This document shows, one piece after another, positions 31,041 through 43,751 of a stretch of DNA of 64,000 bases. Location: NCBI RefSeq assembly GCF_905163445.1, contig NC_053200.1, positions 7,316,001 through 7,380,000 on the forward strand, in the 5' to 3' direction. The notes under the pieces are model-generated. The model was given only the letters and a program-made list of their open reading frames with translations, had not been told where the DNA came from and did no database searches. The position numbers were made by a program, and so were the translations under genes. This DNA comes from Pararge aegeria. Its lineage: Eukaryota > Arthropoda > Insecta > Lepidoptera > Nymphalidae. How positions within the stretch are numbered: the stretch's first letter is position 1; every line of letters begins with the position of its first letter.

Positions 31041-31919
31041 ATGGGATAAGAGTTGCCAACACATTTTAATTCATAATTTTATTTTAGAAAATCATCGTTT
31101 ATGATCTTTCACTAAACATGAATCTTAAAAGCCCCCTAACTGTTTCAGGACTGCGTCTTATATTTCTTGAAACTAAAAATAAATATCATGTACCGAGATG
31201 AAACGGAAATCATTTCTCACATCACTGAAATAAACATAAATTCTAAAACATCAAACATGTAAATTGCATAAACCGTAAAACTTTTAAGCGGAAGATGAAA
31301 ACCTTGATTCAATTAGTGTAAAACGAATTATAAATTATAGAAAAATATGATCATTGGCAAGCGACCTATATTTAAAAACAAAGCGTTGACACATGGAAGG
31401 ACGTACGGACAGATGAAGGGAAAAAGGCATCCATTATGAGTTCGTTTTATACACGACTGTCGAAAGTCGTCAGTTGATTAGTGTGTCAAACGTTATATAC
31501 GGTTGTCCACACATGCCATTCCGTTATCTATAGGTCGTATACGGACGTCGGACAATAATAAAACATATTTTTTTTGTGTAAAACCTAGGACCAAGGAGGA
31601 GATAATAGTAAGAGTACGACAGATTTTCGCAATTCACAATCATCTGAGCTAGGTCTATACCTAGGGATCAATCAATATGCATGAGCGGATTTAAGACGGT
31701 ATTTTTGTGATCTCTGGATATTCGATCACAGTAGGTACATACTAAGAAGCGAATCAATTAGAGTTATTAAAATAAAAATATATGAATAAAATAACAGAAA
31801 GAAATGAGTGAAACCCTTGTTCGATTCCGGCCTTTAATTGTGTGCTGGACATGTTTAGCAGGAAATAAAAGAAGACTGTCTTTACTAATTTTTTATTATT
31901 TTGACATTTTAATAAATAG
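31041..31919. other. Unassigned intergenic DNA
   Basis: No gene recognised. Confidence 0.5.
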
Positions 31920-32165
31920 AAAGCCGGTTGGACAGTGATCAGCGACCCTGCTTTCTGCATCTAAGGCCGTGGGTTCGATTCCCACAACTGGACAAATGAA
32001 TCATTCAAAATCATTTTTCATGAATGTTTTTCATTGTCTGGGTGTTTGTATCTATACAATAAGTATTAATGTGTATCATCAGCTATCTAAGTACCCATAA
32101 GACAAGCTACGCTTACTTTGGGGCTAGATGGCGATGTGTTTTGTTGTAGTATATTTATTATTTAT
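31920..32165 (+). mobile_element. SINE-A copy, degraded A box
   Basis: B box GGTTCGATTCC is intact. The A-box region reads ttggacagtgatcagc instead of TGGCGCAGTGGGCAGC, so pol III activity is doubtful. The body runs to the tgttgtagtatatttatta end. Confidence 0.75.
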
Positions 32166-32286
32166 TATCTTATAAAACTTCCACATCATACTTTCGTACA
32201 TACTTGAACTTGTGGAGTTTAGTTCTAACTGTTACTGTGTCCTTCCCAGAAACAAACATCTTGGATGCGCCCTTAGTAATAATATC

Positions 32287-32334
32287 AGGTCATTTAGATA
32301 TTTAATAGGAACCTATTAAATATCTAAATGACCT
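32287..32334. repeat. Perfect 23-bp palindrome, 2-base loop
   Basis: Arms 32287-32309 and 32312-32334 are exact reverse complements separated only by AA. Four more base pairs follow on the outside after one mismatch. Confidence 0.9.
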
Positions 32335-33484
32335 AATATAAACGAAGTACATATGATTAATTTAGAGATTTAGATATTGATAACAAACTACAGAAAGTAA
32401 CGCGAAATCCTTCGATGTTTCCAACTATCTCTTAGATCCGTTCTTTCACCGTAGGCTTTACGCTAAGGTTCAATTTATTCCAAAACCAATACACAAATTG
32501 ACAGGTGTCGCCGATGCCGATGATTGTAGTGACAGTTGTTCGACGCTGATTGAAATTTAGGAGTAGTACTCTCTTTTCTTTTCATCAACCAAGATATATT
32601 TAGCTACTCGTAGATGCGAGTCTTAGCAGAAATAACAGTTCCTATTTATACGAAAGTGATATTAAGGTATTTTTTTCAAATCCCGCGGAATATTTCTTTT
32701 GGTGCTTTTCGAGATAAAGTGCATCCTTAATCCTTTGATCATTTTAGGAATCAAGCTATATCAAGCCAAATTTGGTCTAGATCGATCGATAGATGATAGA
32801 AAAACTTTCAAATTAATAGTATTAAAAAAGGATGCATGTCCAGCGTCAATGACTAGCGACATCTGTAAGCGGCACAGGCAAACGAGAACTTGGTGAAAAT
32901 GTCACCAAAGTCGGTTCAGCAACAGTGTTAGAGTCTGCAAGTATGGGTTTCCTTCATTGACCCTTTTTTTGTGGCTCAAAAATAGGTACATCTTGAACAA
33001 GACAAGCAGAAAAACACCTTCCAAACGTCAGGTTATTGGCAATCAAATAAATCCTCAAAGACAAGTCTATGAGGTTTGACTGCTGACCATGAAGACTCGC
33101 GTTGAGGTTACCTGACCAAACTCCCCAAGAGGATTAACTTAACTCCTCAATTTATTGTTTGGTTTGTATATAACTCAGTAAATATATCCCACGCTTAGAA
33201 ATCTACATATCGTTTGCATTAACTTTATTTTTAAGTCTTCTAGTGATTGCACATACCTACGTATGTACGCAGTGTAGGGAAAGGTAACTAGATAAACAAA
33301 ACTATAATATCTGCCTTGGCCCCGGATAGCCTGAGGGTGTCTGTTATGCTTGAAGATTAGCAAGCATTTCAAAATTTACTCAGATAAAATCAGGTTTACA
33401 AATTATCTAATTTTAAAGCTTTCATTTTAAATTTTGTAGTGGCTTTTTATTAGTGAAAATCTAATACGGGTGACCTGATGGCAA
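32335..33484. other. Unassigned intergenic DNA
   Basis: No gene or bounded repeat recognised. Confidence 0.5.
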
Positions 33485-33715
33485 ATTCATCATATTAACC
33501 CATTACCTGCAAACTACAGGGCACGGGTCTCCTCCCACAATCAGAAAGGGTTGAGGCTGTTGTCCACCACGCTGGCCCAGGGTGGAATGGACTCCACAAA
33601 CCTTTGAGAACATTATGGAAATTTTAAGGCATGCAGCGAGAAATCAACGATATTCGAACTCAGTTTCCTGAAAGTGAAGTCAAAGTCCTACTGGACTATC
33701 GCCGCTTCAACTCGA
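33485..33715 (-). mobile_element. SINE-B copy
   Basis: catattaacccattacctgc start, gtccaccacgctggccc core and a tRNA-like head at the right. The family block before the head is shortened (atgcagcgagaaatc). Confidence 0.7.
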
Positions 33716-33718
33716 GAA

Positions 33719-33746
33719 TTCAACTGGCGGCGGCGAAATCAGCTAG
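33719..33746 (+). mobile_element. Helitron-like 3' terminus remnant
   Basis: ggcggcggcgaaatcagCTAG followed by T, directly after SINE-B. Only the terminus is visible. Confidence 0.3.
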
Positions 33747-33889
33747 TCGGTTCTCAAAAAGATATCCTTTATAGCTAGTTTCTATTTAGGGAGAGAGAGA
33801 TGAAAAATGTCTATTTCCGAAAATAACTCATTAAATTGGTTGCAATTTCTTCTTATTATTTTATGAGTAGCGTATTTATAAATTTAAAA

Positions 33890-34149
33890 AATAAATATAC
33901 TACGACAATACACACATCGCCATCTAGTCCCAAAGTAAGCGTAGCTTGTGTTATAGGTACTGAGATAACTGATGAATAATTTTTATGAATAATATACATA
34001 AATACTTATAATATATAGATAAACACCCAGACACTTAAAAACATTCATGTTCATCACACAAATATTGTCCAGTTGTGGGAATCGAACCTTGGCCACGGCC
34101 TTGGACTCAGAAAGCTGGGTCGCTGCCCACTGCGCCAATCGGCCGTCAA
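33890..34149 (-). mobile_element. SINE-A copy, near full length
   Basis: Full body and tail. The head carries a small duplication next to the B box (ttggccacggccttgg), which disrupts the T-arm-like pairing. Confidence 0.8.
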
Positions 34150-36045
34150 TTTGGTTCTGTTTGGTGCAATATGAAACATTTTTGTAAGACGTGGACGCCT
34201 TAATTGCCAATTTAGATAGTAGATATGGACACCTCAAAGATATTTAAAAAAAATAGATATTGACAGTAAGCGCTACTATTCAGGAGCTTAAATAAAAGGA
34301 TTATGGAAATAATTACCTTTTTACTAGCCATAGTTCTAGCCGTTATTCTTAAATTTTTCTTTTTTCCAGGGATAAGAATATTCCACATCTGTCTGAAGGT
34401 AGCAATTTTTCTATATGTTAACAAAGGCTATATTTTATAAGCACAAGTGCTTTTCCAGGATGAGAAGTCCAATTCAAGGTCCGCTCCAGGATGTATGCTA
34501 TCATTATGCAATTTGCCAAGATCGTTTACACGGGTTTTACTGCCAATTGTAAACGAATTTCGAAAACTCTTTTTTGCTTTTTAAAAGGGAATTATCAGGT
34601 TATTCGAGTGTTTCCAAACCAGGATACTATGAAAGGTTCGTAGGGAAACCGATGGTAATCCTCAAATTTAATAGCCAATAATCACGGTGTGTTTATTGAA
34701 CACTCTGAAATGATATAAAAATTATTAATTATTAAGTGTAGTAGAATCATTGAAGTTAGTAAAATCTGGGAGTGCCATTGCAGAATGTCCAAGATTAGTT
34801 GTATTCGAATTTTTGCATAATATTGCATTAGTTGAGTGTTGAGGAGTCACAAATAATCATTGTAAGACCAAAAAATCATGTACCACATTCCAGCAAATAA
34901 AGTAATTCTATTTTATTCTAGATTTTTTTATTGCGTTACATAACCTATAACCTCTTGTTGTTTCTACACATTTCCTCGTTGTCTAGTGGAAGGCTTCTGA
35001 CGTGGCTAGTTACCACCCTGCCTGTGACGTCTAGAATCATCTGCCTGTGATTGGCTTAATCGCGGGAATTATTTTTTGTTTCCTGCTATGCTAGCCGATC
35101 AGTTCAGCATCGACTATCACTCCGAATATTCGACAAGTTGGCAACTCGGAGTCTACTTTTCATCGACTTCTTTCACAGATTTAATAAAAAATATACTTAA
35201 TGTTGCACAAAATTAAGCTCACTTTCCCTTGCTTTAATTTGATTGCATTTTGTGTCCTGTTAGAAGGCAGTTTAGAAGGTTATAAAACTAACAAACCAAC
35301 TGTCTCATTTATAATTGAAGAAAGATTTTCGGGATAAAAATATCCTGCATAATATTCAAAGACCTAAAGTTCATAAAAATCTTTACGGACATTTTAGTAT
35401 GAAGAGCTTTGAGATTATCAGAAATGCGCAATATATCTCCGTAATATATCCGTTATGAATTGCGTACATTTTTGGAATAAAAGTATCCTGTATAGCTATT
35501 ATTCCAAGTTATTTATACGTTTACATTGAAACCCGTTCAGCCATTTAGTAAAGCATAAAAAGGTAATAAAATAGCGCTCTCCGTGAACCTTGGATCGTAA
35601 ATTTTTCGGGATCCGAATATGATACAAATTAATCAGATTAATTCAGATATTGCATTCAGTGTGTTTTTGGACAAACTTTAAAAATATATTTCACCATACA
35701 TATATTGTGATATCCTGGTATAAATTTATAATTTTTTTATTTATTTTATAAAATACTAATATATATCTTTCAAATTATGTTAACATGGCACTTCGTGAAT
35801 ATTGTGTGCAAATGATTAAGCGTTCCTGTAAGATGTTGCGTAAAAACTGCCATACCATAGCTTGCGTCGTAGATCTTCTGTACATAAACATAGTATATTT
35901 ACCTAGCCTCTAATATAAAACAGACCAACAATGCTGACGAACAGAGAATCCGAAATTAAAATCTTACTACAAAGAACTTCGAAGTATAAGCGTTTTAATT
36001 TGCTGACTCGACAGCGAAAGCATTATAAAACAGTTATAAATTCTT
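34150..36045. other. Intergenic DNA, nothing recognised
   Basis: Fragments such as gggataaaaatatcctgcat near 35334 and aacccgttcagccattt near 35539 look like transposon interiors but cannot be bounded. No coding sequence recognised. Confidence 0.4.
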
Positions 36046-36059
36046 AACGATATTTCTTA

Positions 36060-38996
36060 CGGACGAGGCTCTGGCGACCGAACAATGGCGGTTAAACCAT
36101 ACATACCTGATCGGTTCACTGGTCAGAGGAGGGCTCAATAACCTTGGGTTCAAATAAACCCAAAAAGTCTGGTGCAGAAGGCAACGGGAAACCACTGCAC
36201 TATATATCCCTAGTCTGTCAGTTTTGACATTTATCATATCATGGAAAAGTCGAAAAAGAAAGTGGCCCCGAGTGCCGGGCGTCCCTTAAATGGGACAGGG
36301 GTGCGAAGAATCTCCTGGCGTAAAACTAAAACGGAAACAAACGCATATAAGATAGGAACCTGGAATGTAAGGAGCCTTAAAAGTCCAGAAAAGATCTACA
36401 ATGTTTGTAAGGAAATAAAACGGCTTAACATCGATGTACTCGGCCTGAGCGATGTTAGATGGAAAGATAGGGGTTCACACAGAATAGATGAGGATTATGT
36501 GCTCTATTACTCTGGATCTAATGAATCGTCTAACAAATATGGTGTGGGAATAATTATTAACGTCAAGCAAATAAAATCATCCATAAATTTTGTCCCAGTG
36601 TCAAATCGCGCCATGATGCTTCAAATACAGGCAAAACCAAGAAACGTTAATACTCTACGCTCTACGCTCTACTCTACTCTATCCAACTCTACGCTCCTAC
36701 TAGGAAACAAGAAGGAGCAGATCCCGAGCTTGATCAGTTTTATAGGGAAGTGGAACAATTGCTTCAAATAACGAAATCACACGAGATTAACATTATGATG
36801 GGTGATATGAATGCTAAGGTGGGCAAAGGTGAAGTTAAAGGAGTCGTCGGTAAACATGGGTTAGGGGTTCGTAACGACAGAGGTGATACTCTCGTACAAT
36901 TCTGTCAAGAAAAAGACCTTGTCATTATGAACACCTTTTTCCAACTACCAGACCGAAGGCTGTACACTTGGACATCACCGCAACATACCCCGGAACATAT
37001 TGTCCGAAATCAAATTGACTACCTGATGATTAATAGCCGTTTCAAAAACTGCGTCAAGAGTGCTCAGACCTATCCGGGATCGGATGTTAACTCTGACCAT
37101 AACCCAGTAGTTGCGACATTATCTTGTACTCTTAAGAAGATAAAAAGGAAACGGCTTTTTAACAGAGTTGATATTAGAAGAATCAAAACAATGCCAACCA
37201 AAGCTCTGGTATCTAATGAAATAAATAAGTGGGCAATTGAAGCAAAGCGAAGACCACCACATTCTGTCGAAGATAACTGGCGGCATCTCAGATTGAGAAT
37301 AGATGACATTAACAAAAACCTTATTGCACCCAATTGGATTCCGAAACAAGTTTGGATGACAGACAGAATATATCAACTCATGGAGAAAAGACGTAGTTAC
37401 AAAAATTCTGACCAAGTGTGTTATAACCACTATAATAGAGTTATTAGACGAGAAGTGCGATTTGCAAGACAATCTTGGTATAGCAACAAGTGTCAATATG
37501 TAGAAAAGCTTCATGCAAAGCATGACTCATTCAATCTACATAGGGAGATCAAAACCATGCTTGGTCAAAAAACACAACAGCAACACCAGCTTGTGGATGA
37601 AAACAATATTCCTATCATAGACATAGTCAGTAAGATGAACCAATGGGAACGATATATTGGAACTATGTTTGCAGATGATTCTAGACGTCACAGTTGGTCT
37701 TTAGAACAAGAAGACGAAGGCCCACCAATTCTGAAGGATGAAGTCGTCAAGGCTCTTAGTAAGGCTAAGGTTGGAAAATCTGCAGGACCAGATGGAATAC
37801 ACATAGAAATTCTGAAACTAATACAAGACGAACATCTCGATCCGTTGGTTAATTTTATGAACCTCGTGTATGACACCGGTGAACTTCCGGGGGACTGGCT
37901 AAAATCGGTAAAAAAAAAGCATTTGACCGGGTTAAGCATGACCGTCTTGGAGCACTTCTCAGGAATATAGGCTTAGATGGAAAAGATCTGCGAATCGTAC
38001 GAAACCTGTACTACAACCAAAAGGCTACAGTGCGTATAGAGGGCGAAGTATCCAAAGAGGTAGAGATACAGAAAGGAGTTCGACAAGGCTGTATTTTGTC
38101 TCCCGTGCTTTTTAATTTATATTCGGAGGCAGTCATGGCAGAAGCATTGGAAGACTTAAACTGTGGTGTTAAGATTAATGGTCGTATTATTAACAATTTA
38201 CGGTACGCTGACGACACAGTTTTAATTGCGTCCACGGAGGAAGAGCTACAGAGGATTGTTGATCGTGTCAATAAGTGTAGCGTAGAGGCTGGTCTAACTA
38301 TAAACATCAAGAAAACAAAGGTCTTGGTAGTGTCTAATAATGCAAATTTGGGTCCAACGATTAGAGTGGCTAGCCAAGTATTGGAGAGAGTGCAGAGGTA
38401 TAAATATCTAGGCACTTGGCTGACTGAAAAATGGGACAGTGAAACAGAAATTAAAACCCGGATAGAAGTCGCCCGTAGTGCTTTTCAAAGCATGAAAAAA
38501 GTGCTCACTAGCCGCCGCCTAAACATCGCATTACGAAAACGCCTTCTACATTGTTACGTATGGCCAATACTTCTTTACGGATGCGAATCCTGGACCATCA
38601 AAGAGGATCTCAGGAAACGTCTAGAAGCATTCGAGATGTGGGCCTATCGACGCATGCTGAAAATTAGTTGGACTCAAAAGGTTACCAATGAAGAAGTCTT
38701 GCGACGAGTTGGTTGTCAGCGCGAACTTTGGAAGACCGTCAAAAAGAAAAAAGTTGCTTATCTAGGACATGTGCTTCGGCATGATAGATACAGGCTACTG
38801 CAACTGATAATGATGGGCAAAGTTGCTGGAAAGAGACGCATCGGTCGCAAGAGGAAGTCTTGGTTGCGCAACATAAGGGAGTGGACTGGGATCGCGAGTG
38901 CCGCCCAGCTGTTTAGCCTCGCGAGAGAAAAGGAAAAGTATCAAAAACTGACGGCCAACCTTCACTAGTTGGAGAGGCACCTAAAGAAGAAGAAAG
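36060..38996 (+). mobile_element. RTE-type LINE with perfect 14-bp target-site duplication
   Basis: aacgatatttctta occurs at 36046-36059 and again at 38997-39010, exactly bounding the element. The element has a 5' UTR of about 180 bp, an endonuclease-reverse transcriptase ORF and a short 3' UTR ending in an (AAG)n-like tail (aaagaagaagaaag). The intact duplication argues for a recent, full-length insertion, although the ORF is broken twice. Confidence 0.85.
36241..38968 (+). pseudogene. RTE-type endonuclease/reverse transcriptase ORF, broken in two places
   Basis: In the RTE family one protein nicks the target with an N-terminal APE endonuclease and copies the RNA with its RT. Endonuclease motifs: KIGTWNVRSL, DVLGLSDVRW (Asp where the family usually has the catalytic Glu), GDMNAKVG and NSDHNPVVA. 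The frame changes near 36655-36715, at a CTCTACG-type tandem tract that replaced family sequence. RT begins with KVGKSAGPDGIHIEILK. After LPGDWLKSV the sequence jumps, at a poly-A run near 37910, to KAFDRVKHDRL in another frame. The intervening fingers segment and the motif A Asp are missing, by family comparison. Motif B VRQGCILSPVLFN, motif C RYADD (38204-38215) and the C-terminal GKRRIGRKRKSWLRNIREW remain. The protein cannot be functional. Confidence 0.85.
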
Positions 38997-39010
38997 AACG
39001 ATATTTCTTA

Positions 39011-40182
39011 TATCACAAAATAGGCACAAATGGTTCCCTTCTAAATACTTAAAGGGCTTGTAATCATTTCATTATACAATTGATGTATTTATTTATCTTG
39101 CCCGCTATTCCTAATATATAAAAAACTGGCGCCCGTTATTCGGGCTTAAAAGTTTCTCATATCTGGCTCCAGGATGCAAGCTATCTTTCTGCGAAGTTCT
39201 GTCAAGGTCTGTCGCTAGGTCAAACATAAGTAACAAAAGCATTATTTAATCCCATGAAAACGGTTTCGGTTTACTAGGATAAAGGTGCCGAGGCTCGAAC
39301 TCGGTTACTCCAGAAGGCCTAAGTATTATTCGAAGCGTAATTCTATACTGATCCTGACCTACTTTGCTAAAAAAGTACAATCAAGACCTATTTTCATTGA
39401 ACAAAGCTAACTGTATATCCGCGCTAAATCGTTAAGATGATTTAGTTTGCTGTTCTTGAACAAGAATTTGCATAAACATCGTGAGAAGCTGAAAATATTG
39501 AAAATTTCCGGAGTTATTTCTACTAAACTTCTAAACTGATAAAATTCAATGAGCGTTAGAACTTAAACCGCTGTACAGGTTTCATCTAACAATTTTTTAA
39601 CAATTTTATATAGACAGATTTATTGAAACTCCAGTAGGTAGAGTAATTAGGTAAGTTTTTCGCGTTTGCGACTTCACTGTGGAAACCTGTAGAATTCCTA
39701 GTATAAAAAGTAACCTATTTCCTTCTTCAATATACTTTACATTACGAGTAAAGGTGAAAATAGTTATTTTGTGTGTACTAGCAACTGATTGCGAATAAGC
39801 TCTTAAATATATTTTGTAGGTCTACTCTCAGGCAATTAACGTTAAACCCAGTACTTCAAAGCTTGCGTGGGGGACATGGATCCGATACTCAAAGGCTTAT
39901 TGAGAGAATTCATTTAAACTTTGATGCATGCAACCACCATAGTAATCTAATTATGAAGCTGAATCTCATGTTCTTTTTGAATTTATAATAAGCATTATTT
40001 ATAAGTTCTAAGAAAATGTCATTTATTTATATTTCAATTTTATATATTAATAAAGATTCAATTAAATTCTTGTATATTAGCATTGATTCTTTACCAACTG
40101 GGCACAAGGTAAGTCGCCAATGTCGGGTTGATCGGTGAAAACGTCAGTGTGTGAATATAATGAAAAGTTAATTTTAAATATG
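39011..40182. other. Intergenic DNA, nothing recognised
   Basis: A tRNA-like B-box remnant (gaggctcgaactcgg) occurs near 39290. No gene recognised. Confidence 0.4.
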
Positions 40183-40422
40183 TACAATATACACATCGCC
40201 ATCTAGTCCCAAAGTAAGCGTAGCTTGTGTTATGGGTACTAAGATAACTGATGAATATTTTTTTTATGAATAATATACATAAATACTTATAATATATAGA
40301 TAAACACCCAGACACTGAAAAACATTCATGTTCATCACACAAATATTGTCCAGTTGTGGGAATCGAACCCACGGCCTTGGACTCAGGAAGCAGGGAAGCC
40401 CACTGCGCCAATCGGCCGTCAA
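40183..40422 (-). mobile_element. SINE-A copy, near full length
   Basis: B-box complement gaatcgaaccc is intact. A short deletion between the boxes (gcagggaagcccactgc) brings them closer. The tactacgac tail is partly lost (tgtacaatatacaca). Confidence 0.75.
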
Positions 40423-41149
40423 GCATATATTATAATGAATATAATACATGCTATATTATAGAAAAAAATCCATGATACATGATATATACAGAGCATGCAT
40501 GGGTTTGGGACAGTTTTGAGATAAATGGTCTGTGACTGTTAAGAGATCTAATTATGTACCAAGATGATCTTCTCAAATAAAATCTTTTTCGGGCAAAATT
40601 GAAAATCCAATAAATTTTCTAAACTTCTTGATTTTAGTCTCTCTTCTCTCTCTCACGGACCTATTTTAGAAATGCCAAGTATCAGAAAGTTACAAATTTG
40701 TGTAATCTTTTTAATTATTTATGAATTGTGAATCTTTATATAGCTAGAATACAACTCAATACTTTAATCTTGTTAAATTAAATTTAACAACATTTATCAT
40801 TATTGTATCTACTGTAGATGAAAGCAGGCAATCTAATGGCCTCTAAGTATCTTGTCCATTAAGAAATTCATCAATTGCGTAGTAACCTCGACTTAATTAA
40901 TGTCTTTGAACAAATTATTTCAAGTTTTCCAATGGCATGTCTAAATATACCTTCGCCATCGTTAAATGAAAATTTTTAGGAATTTAACTCAAACAATTTC
41001 TGTTCATTATGTTGACTATTATTATGCTTCTATTTTCATTTCGATTTATTTTTGATAATATTTATATAATGTGTAGTTTATATATAGTTAAGTTGTATCT
41101 CTGAAGCTGCTATTTAACGGCACTATATATTAATTAAATACTAACAGTT
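40423..41149. other. AT-rich DNA, nothing recognised
   Basis: No gene recognised. Confidence 0.5.
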
Positions 41150-41625
41150 GCCTGCGAGTGCGACTTCATCCGCGATTAAATTTTGATTTGTTGAAATCAA
41201 AAGAAATCCCGACAACGCTTATTCCTATCTCCATCAGAACGTCAAAATCTGTTCCATGATTTATTCGTTACCAGGTGATCATAAGACAGAAAAACATAGC
41301 TCAAGTTTATGTTCCATCTGATTTATAAAACATCAAAATAATTGTTTAAACCATAATAAAAAGTATTAGTAGTATTGTGCACCTCAAGATGGTTTAAGCG
41401 GATGCCCGTGACTTTGTTTCAATAGAATTCCTAATTTCCTGTGAGCTTGAGAAGATTTCTTGTAGTTCCTTTGCTCCAGATATAAAAGAAAGTATAAGAA
41501 GAAGAAAGAGAGCTTCAGGAAAGAAAATTTCAAATTACCTTGAGATCAGCTCAATAGTTTATACGGTAGATGGCTACAAGCAGACAGAAAGACAAACTCA
41601 TATTAATTTATTGCAGATTACTAAT
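41150..41625 (-). mobile_element. Helitron-like element, degenerate
   Basis: Starts acagttgcctgcgagtgcgacttcatccgcg and ends gacagaaagacaaactc ... attactaatata, the two termini of the family in minus orientation. The CTAG end is mutated. Confidence 0.4.
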
Positions 41626-41804
41626 ATAAGCGAAATGCAGAAGATTATGTTTGTCCCGTATGCTGCTATTCTAATTTGACCACCTTAAGTCGTCCATCTC
41701 TTTTCTTTTTTCCACTGCTTTGGTTTCCGCATCCCTGTCTTATTAGCCCATTTATTTATAATGGTTGCATGCCCTGCGAAGTGTTGCTCTGTTTATACTC
41801 GATG

Positions 41805-41905
41805 GTTCTCAACTTCTCATCAGGTGGGATAAGTAGATAATTAGTCTGTCAACAGGTTATCCCGCTACAATCTTAGGCTGCATCATCACTTACAACCAGA
41901 TGAGA
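41805..41905 (+). mobile_element. SINE-E fragment
   Basis: cccgctacaatcttaggctgcatcatcacttac is the complement of the gtaatgatacagtct region of the 1618 copy. Confidence 0.45.
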
Positions 41906-42169
41906 ATACAATCACTAAACCAACTTGTAGTGGAATAAAAAAAATATGATCGTGAAGCAAGTTAAATAAAAGTTTGTAAAAACAAAAATAGATTGATCAT
42001 GCAACCTTTTACTCATTTGAACCGAATTCCGGACTGTAAACATTGATATGAAGCTAAACGTAAACATCGTTAAAAGGAAATCGGATGTGCGTTTTTCCAG
42101 GCTCATTGGTGTACCGCAATCCCGTACAATGTACATAATGTGAAGTGGCTGGGCTGATCAGTTGATCAC

Positions 42170-42281
42170 GGACGCGCGACCCGCACGCTGCCTTCAGTCG
42201 CCATTACTGACTTATACTGTATTGTGTGAAATAACTTGTTTTGTGACGTTTTGAAGCTGGAATGCGGTAGAGGGAATAATG
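42170..42281 (+). promoter_or_regulatory. Candidate core promoter and untranslated first exon
   Basis: A GC- and CpG-rich patch (cacggacgcgcgacccgcacg) precedes TCAGTC (42194-42199), which fits the arthropod initiator. The downstream 85 bp end at a strong donor, aataat|GTAAGTAA (42281). No TATA box is visible, and the downstream exon would lie elsewhere. This is inference from composition and motifs only. Confidence 0.25.
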
Positions 42282-43750
42282 TAAGTAACATAATTAATAG
42301 AAAAAAATCAAGAGTAGATTATTAGAGAGTTATTGATAGCATAAAGATTTTAAAACTTTTAGCTTACGATGTTATGATTTTAGTTTCATTTGTGTACTTC
42401 CTGTTAACTTTTTGTTTATATTAATGGACATTTGTAATAGTCTGTGACTGTTGATGATGTTTTTTTTTATAAAGTACTTAAAGATTTCAATTTAAAGTTT
42501 ACCTTGAGACCTTTATATTCTGGCCTGTAAATTATGAAATTATGTACTTCCATAACCGTCATAAAAGCTACTTAGTAAATTAATTTTATAATCTTGCCCA
42601 GCCTGACACTTTTGATTTTTTTATAACTGCCTTATATCTTAATAAGTATAAAAGTATATCGTGAAAATAAATCTGAAAATCTACCTCCCTGAATGTTTCA
42701 AGATACAATAATTCTTACCTGTTTCATACTTTTATAGCAGTATAAACGTTATTTAGTCGTAAAAATATAAGTCAAGACACGTTAAAAGAGAGAGAGTTTA
42801 ATATAACTATGCTGTAGGCAACGTTATTTTTAATTTAATAAATACTTACTAACAATCCCGAAACTTGAGTTTCATAATTAAAATTAATAATTTATCTCAG
42901 TACGTTACGATATATATAGTTTATTGTAAAATAATAATTTATAACAGAAAAAAAATATATGTAAATAGGGCACTAGAGGCACCCGTTGCCGTTTGCCGTG
43001 AAGGTTTTTTTGGTTTAACTTACAAAGATGTTTAACATTTGTATTGAAAATTCGAAGATATGAGCAAAGTTCATATCGTTTATTAGACGATGTGACGCAA
43101 AATCTCATTAACGCCACATTACTACAACAGTTGCGCGAAAAGGGAACAGAACATCTTCTTGCTAAACTTATTTATTTCACAATTAATTTATTTTGTCTAA
43201 CATTATTTTATTTTGCGTTGCATGTATTTTATGTTTGACATAATTATTGTGGCTTATCTTGGATGAAAAAGGCTAATTTACTAGTTGATAAATAACTGTT
43301 TCTAAAGCCGAATTAATAGCTCAGTCAGAGAGCACGAATTTGTTGATGATTACCTACATACTAAAATTAACATATATAATAACTGCTCACAAATGGTATT
43401 ATATAAATAATTATTGTGTGCCGCGCAGGTTGATCGCCAGCGCTTATTTTATGTGACGCAAGCTATATTAAGTATACGCAATTAAAATTATTATTCCTCT
43501 AACAAGCATTACGTTTCTGCGATATGAAATAAGGATTTTAAATTTTTATTAACTGGATCATATCATTTTTGATTAGCAATGGTACGAAATCAAGTCGTCT
43601 TTCCGTTAAAGTATTTGAAGACTTAGGAAAACCTAGGCGATGGATTCTCAAGATAATTAAGCCAAGTTAATCAATTACATTAGGGATAGCAACTATATTC
43701 CACTATTTTTATTATAAGGCACGAAATATTTTTTCGCCATCTTTATATTA
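42282..43750. other. AT-rich DNA, nothing recognised
   Basis: No ORF with recognisable homology. Could be an intron if the exon at 42170-42281 is real. Confidence 0.4.
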
Positions 43751-43751
43751 A

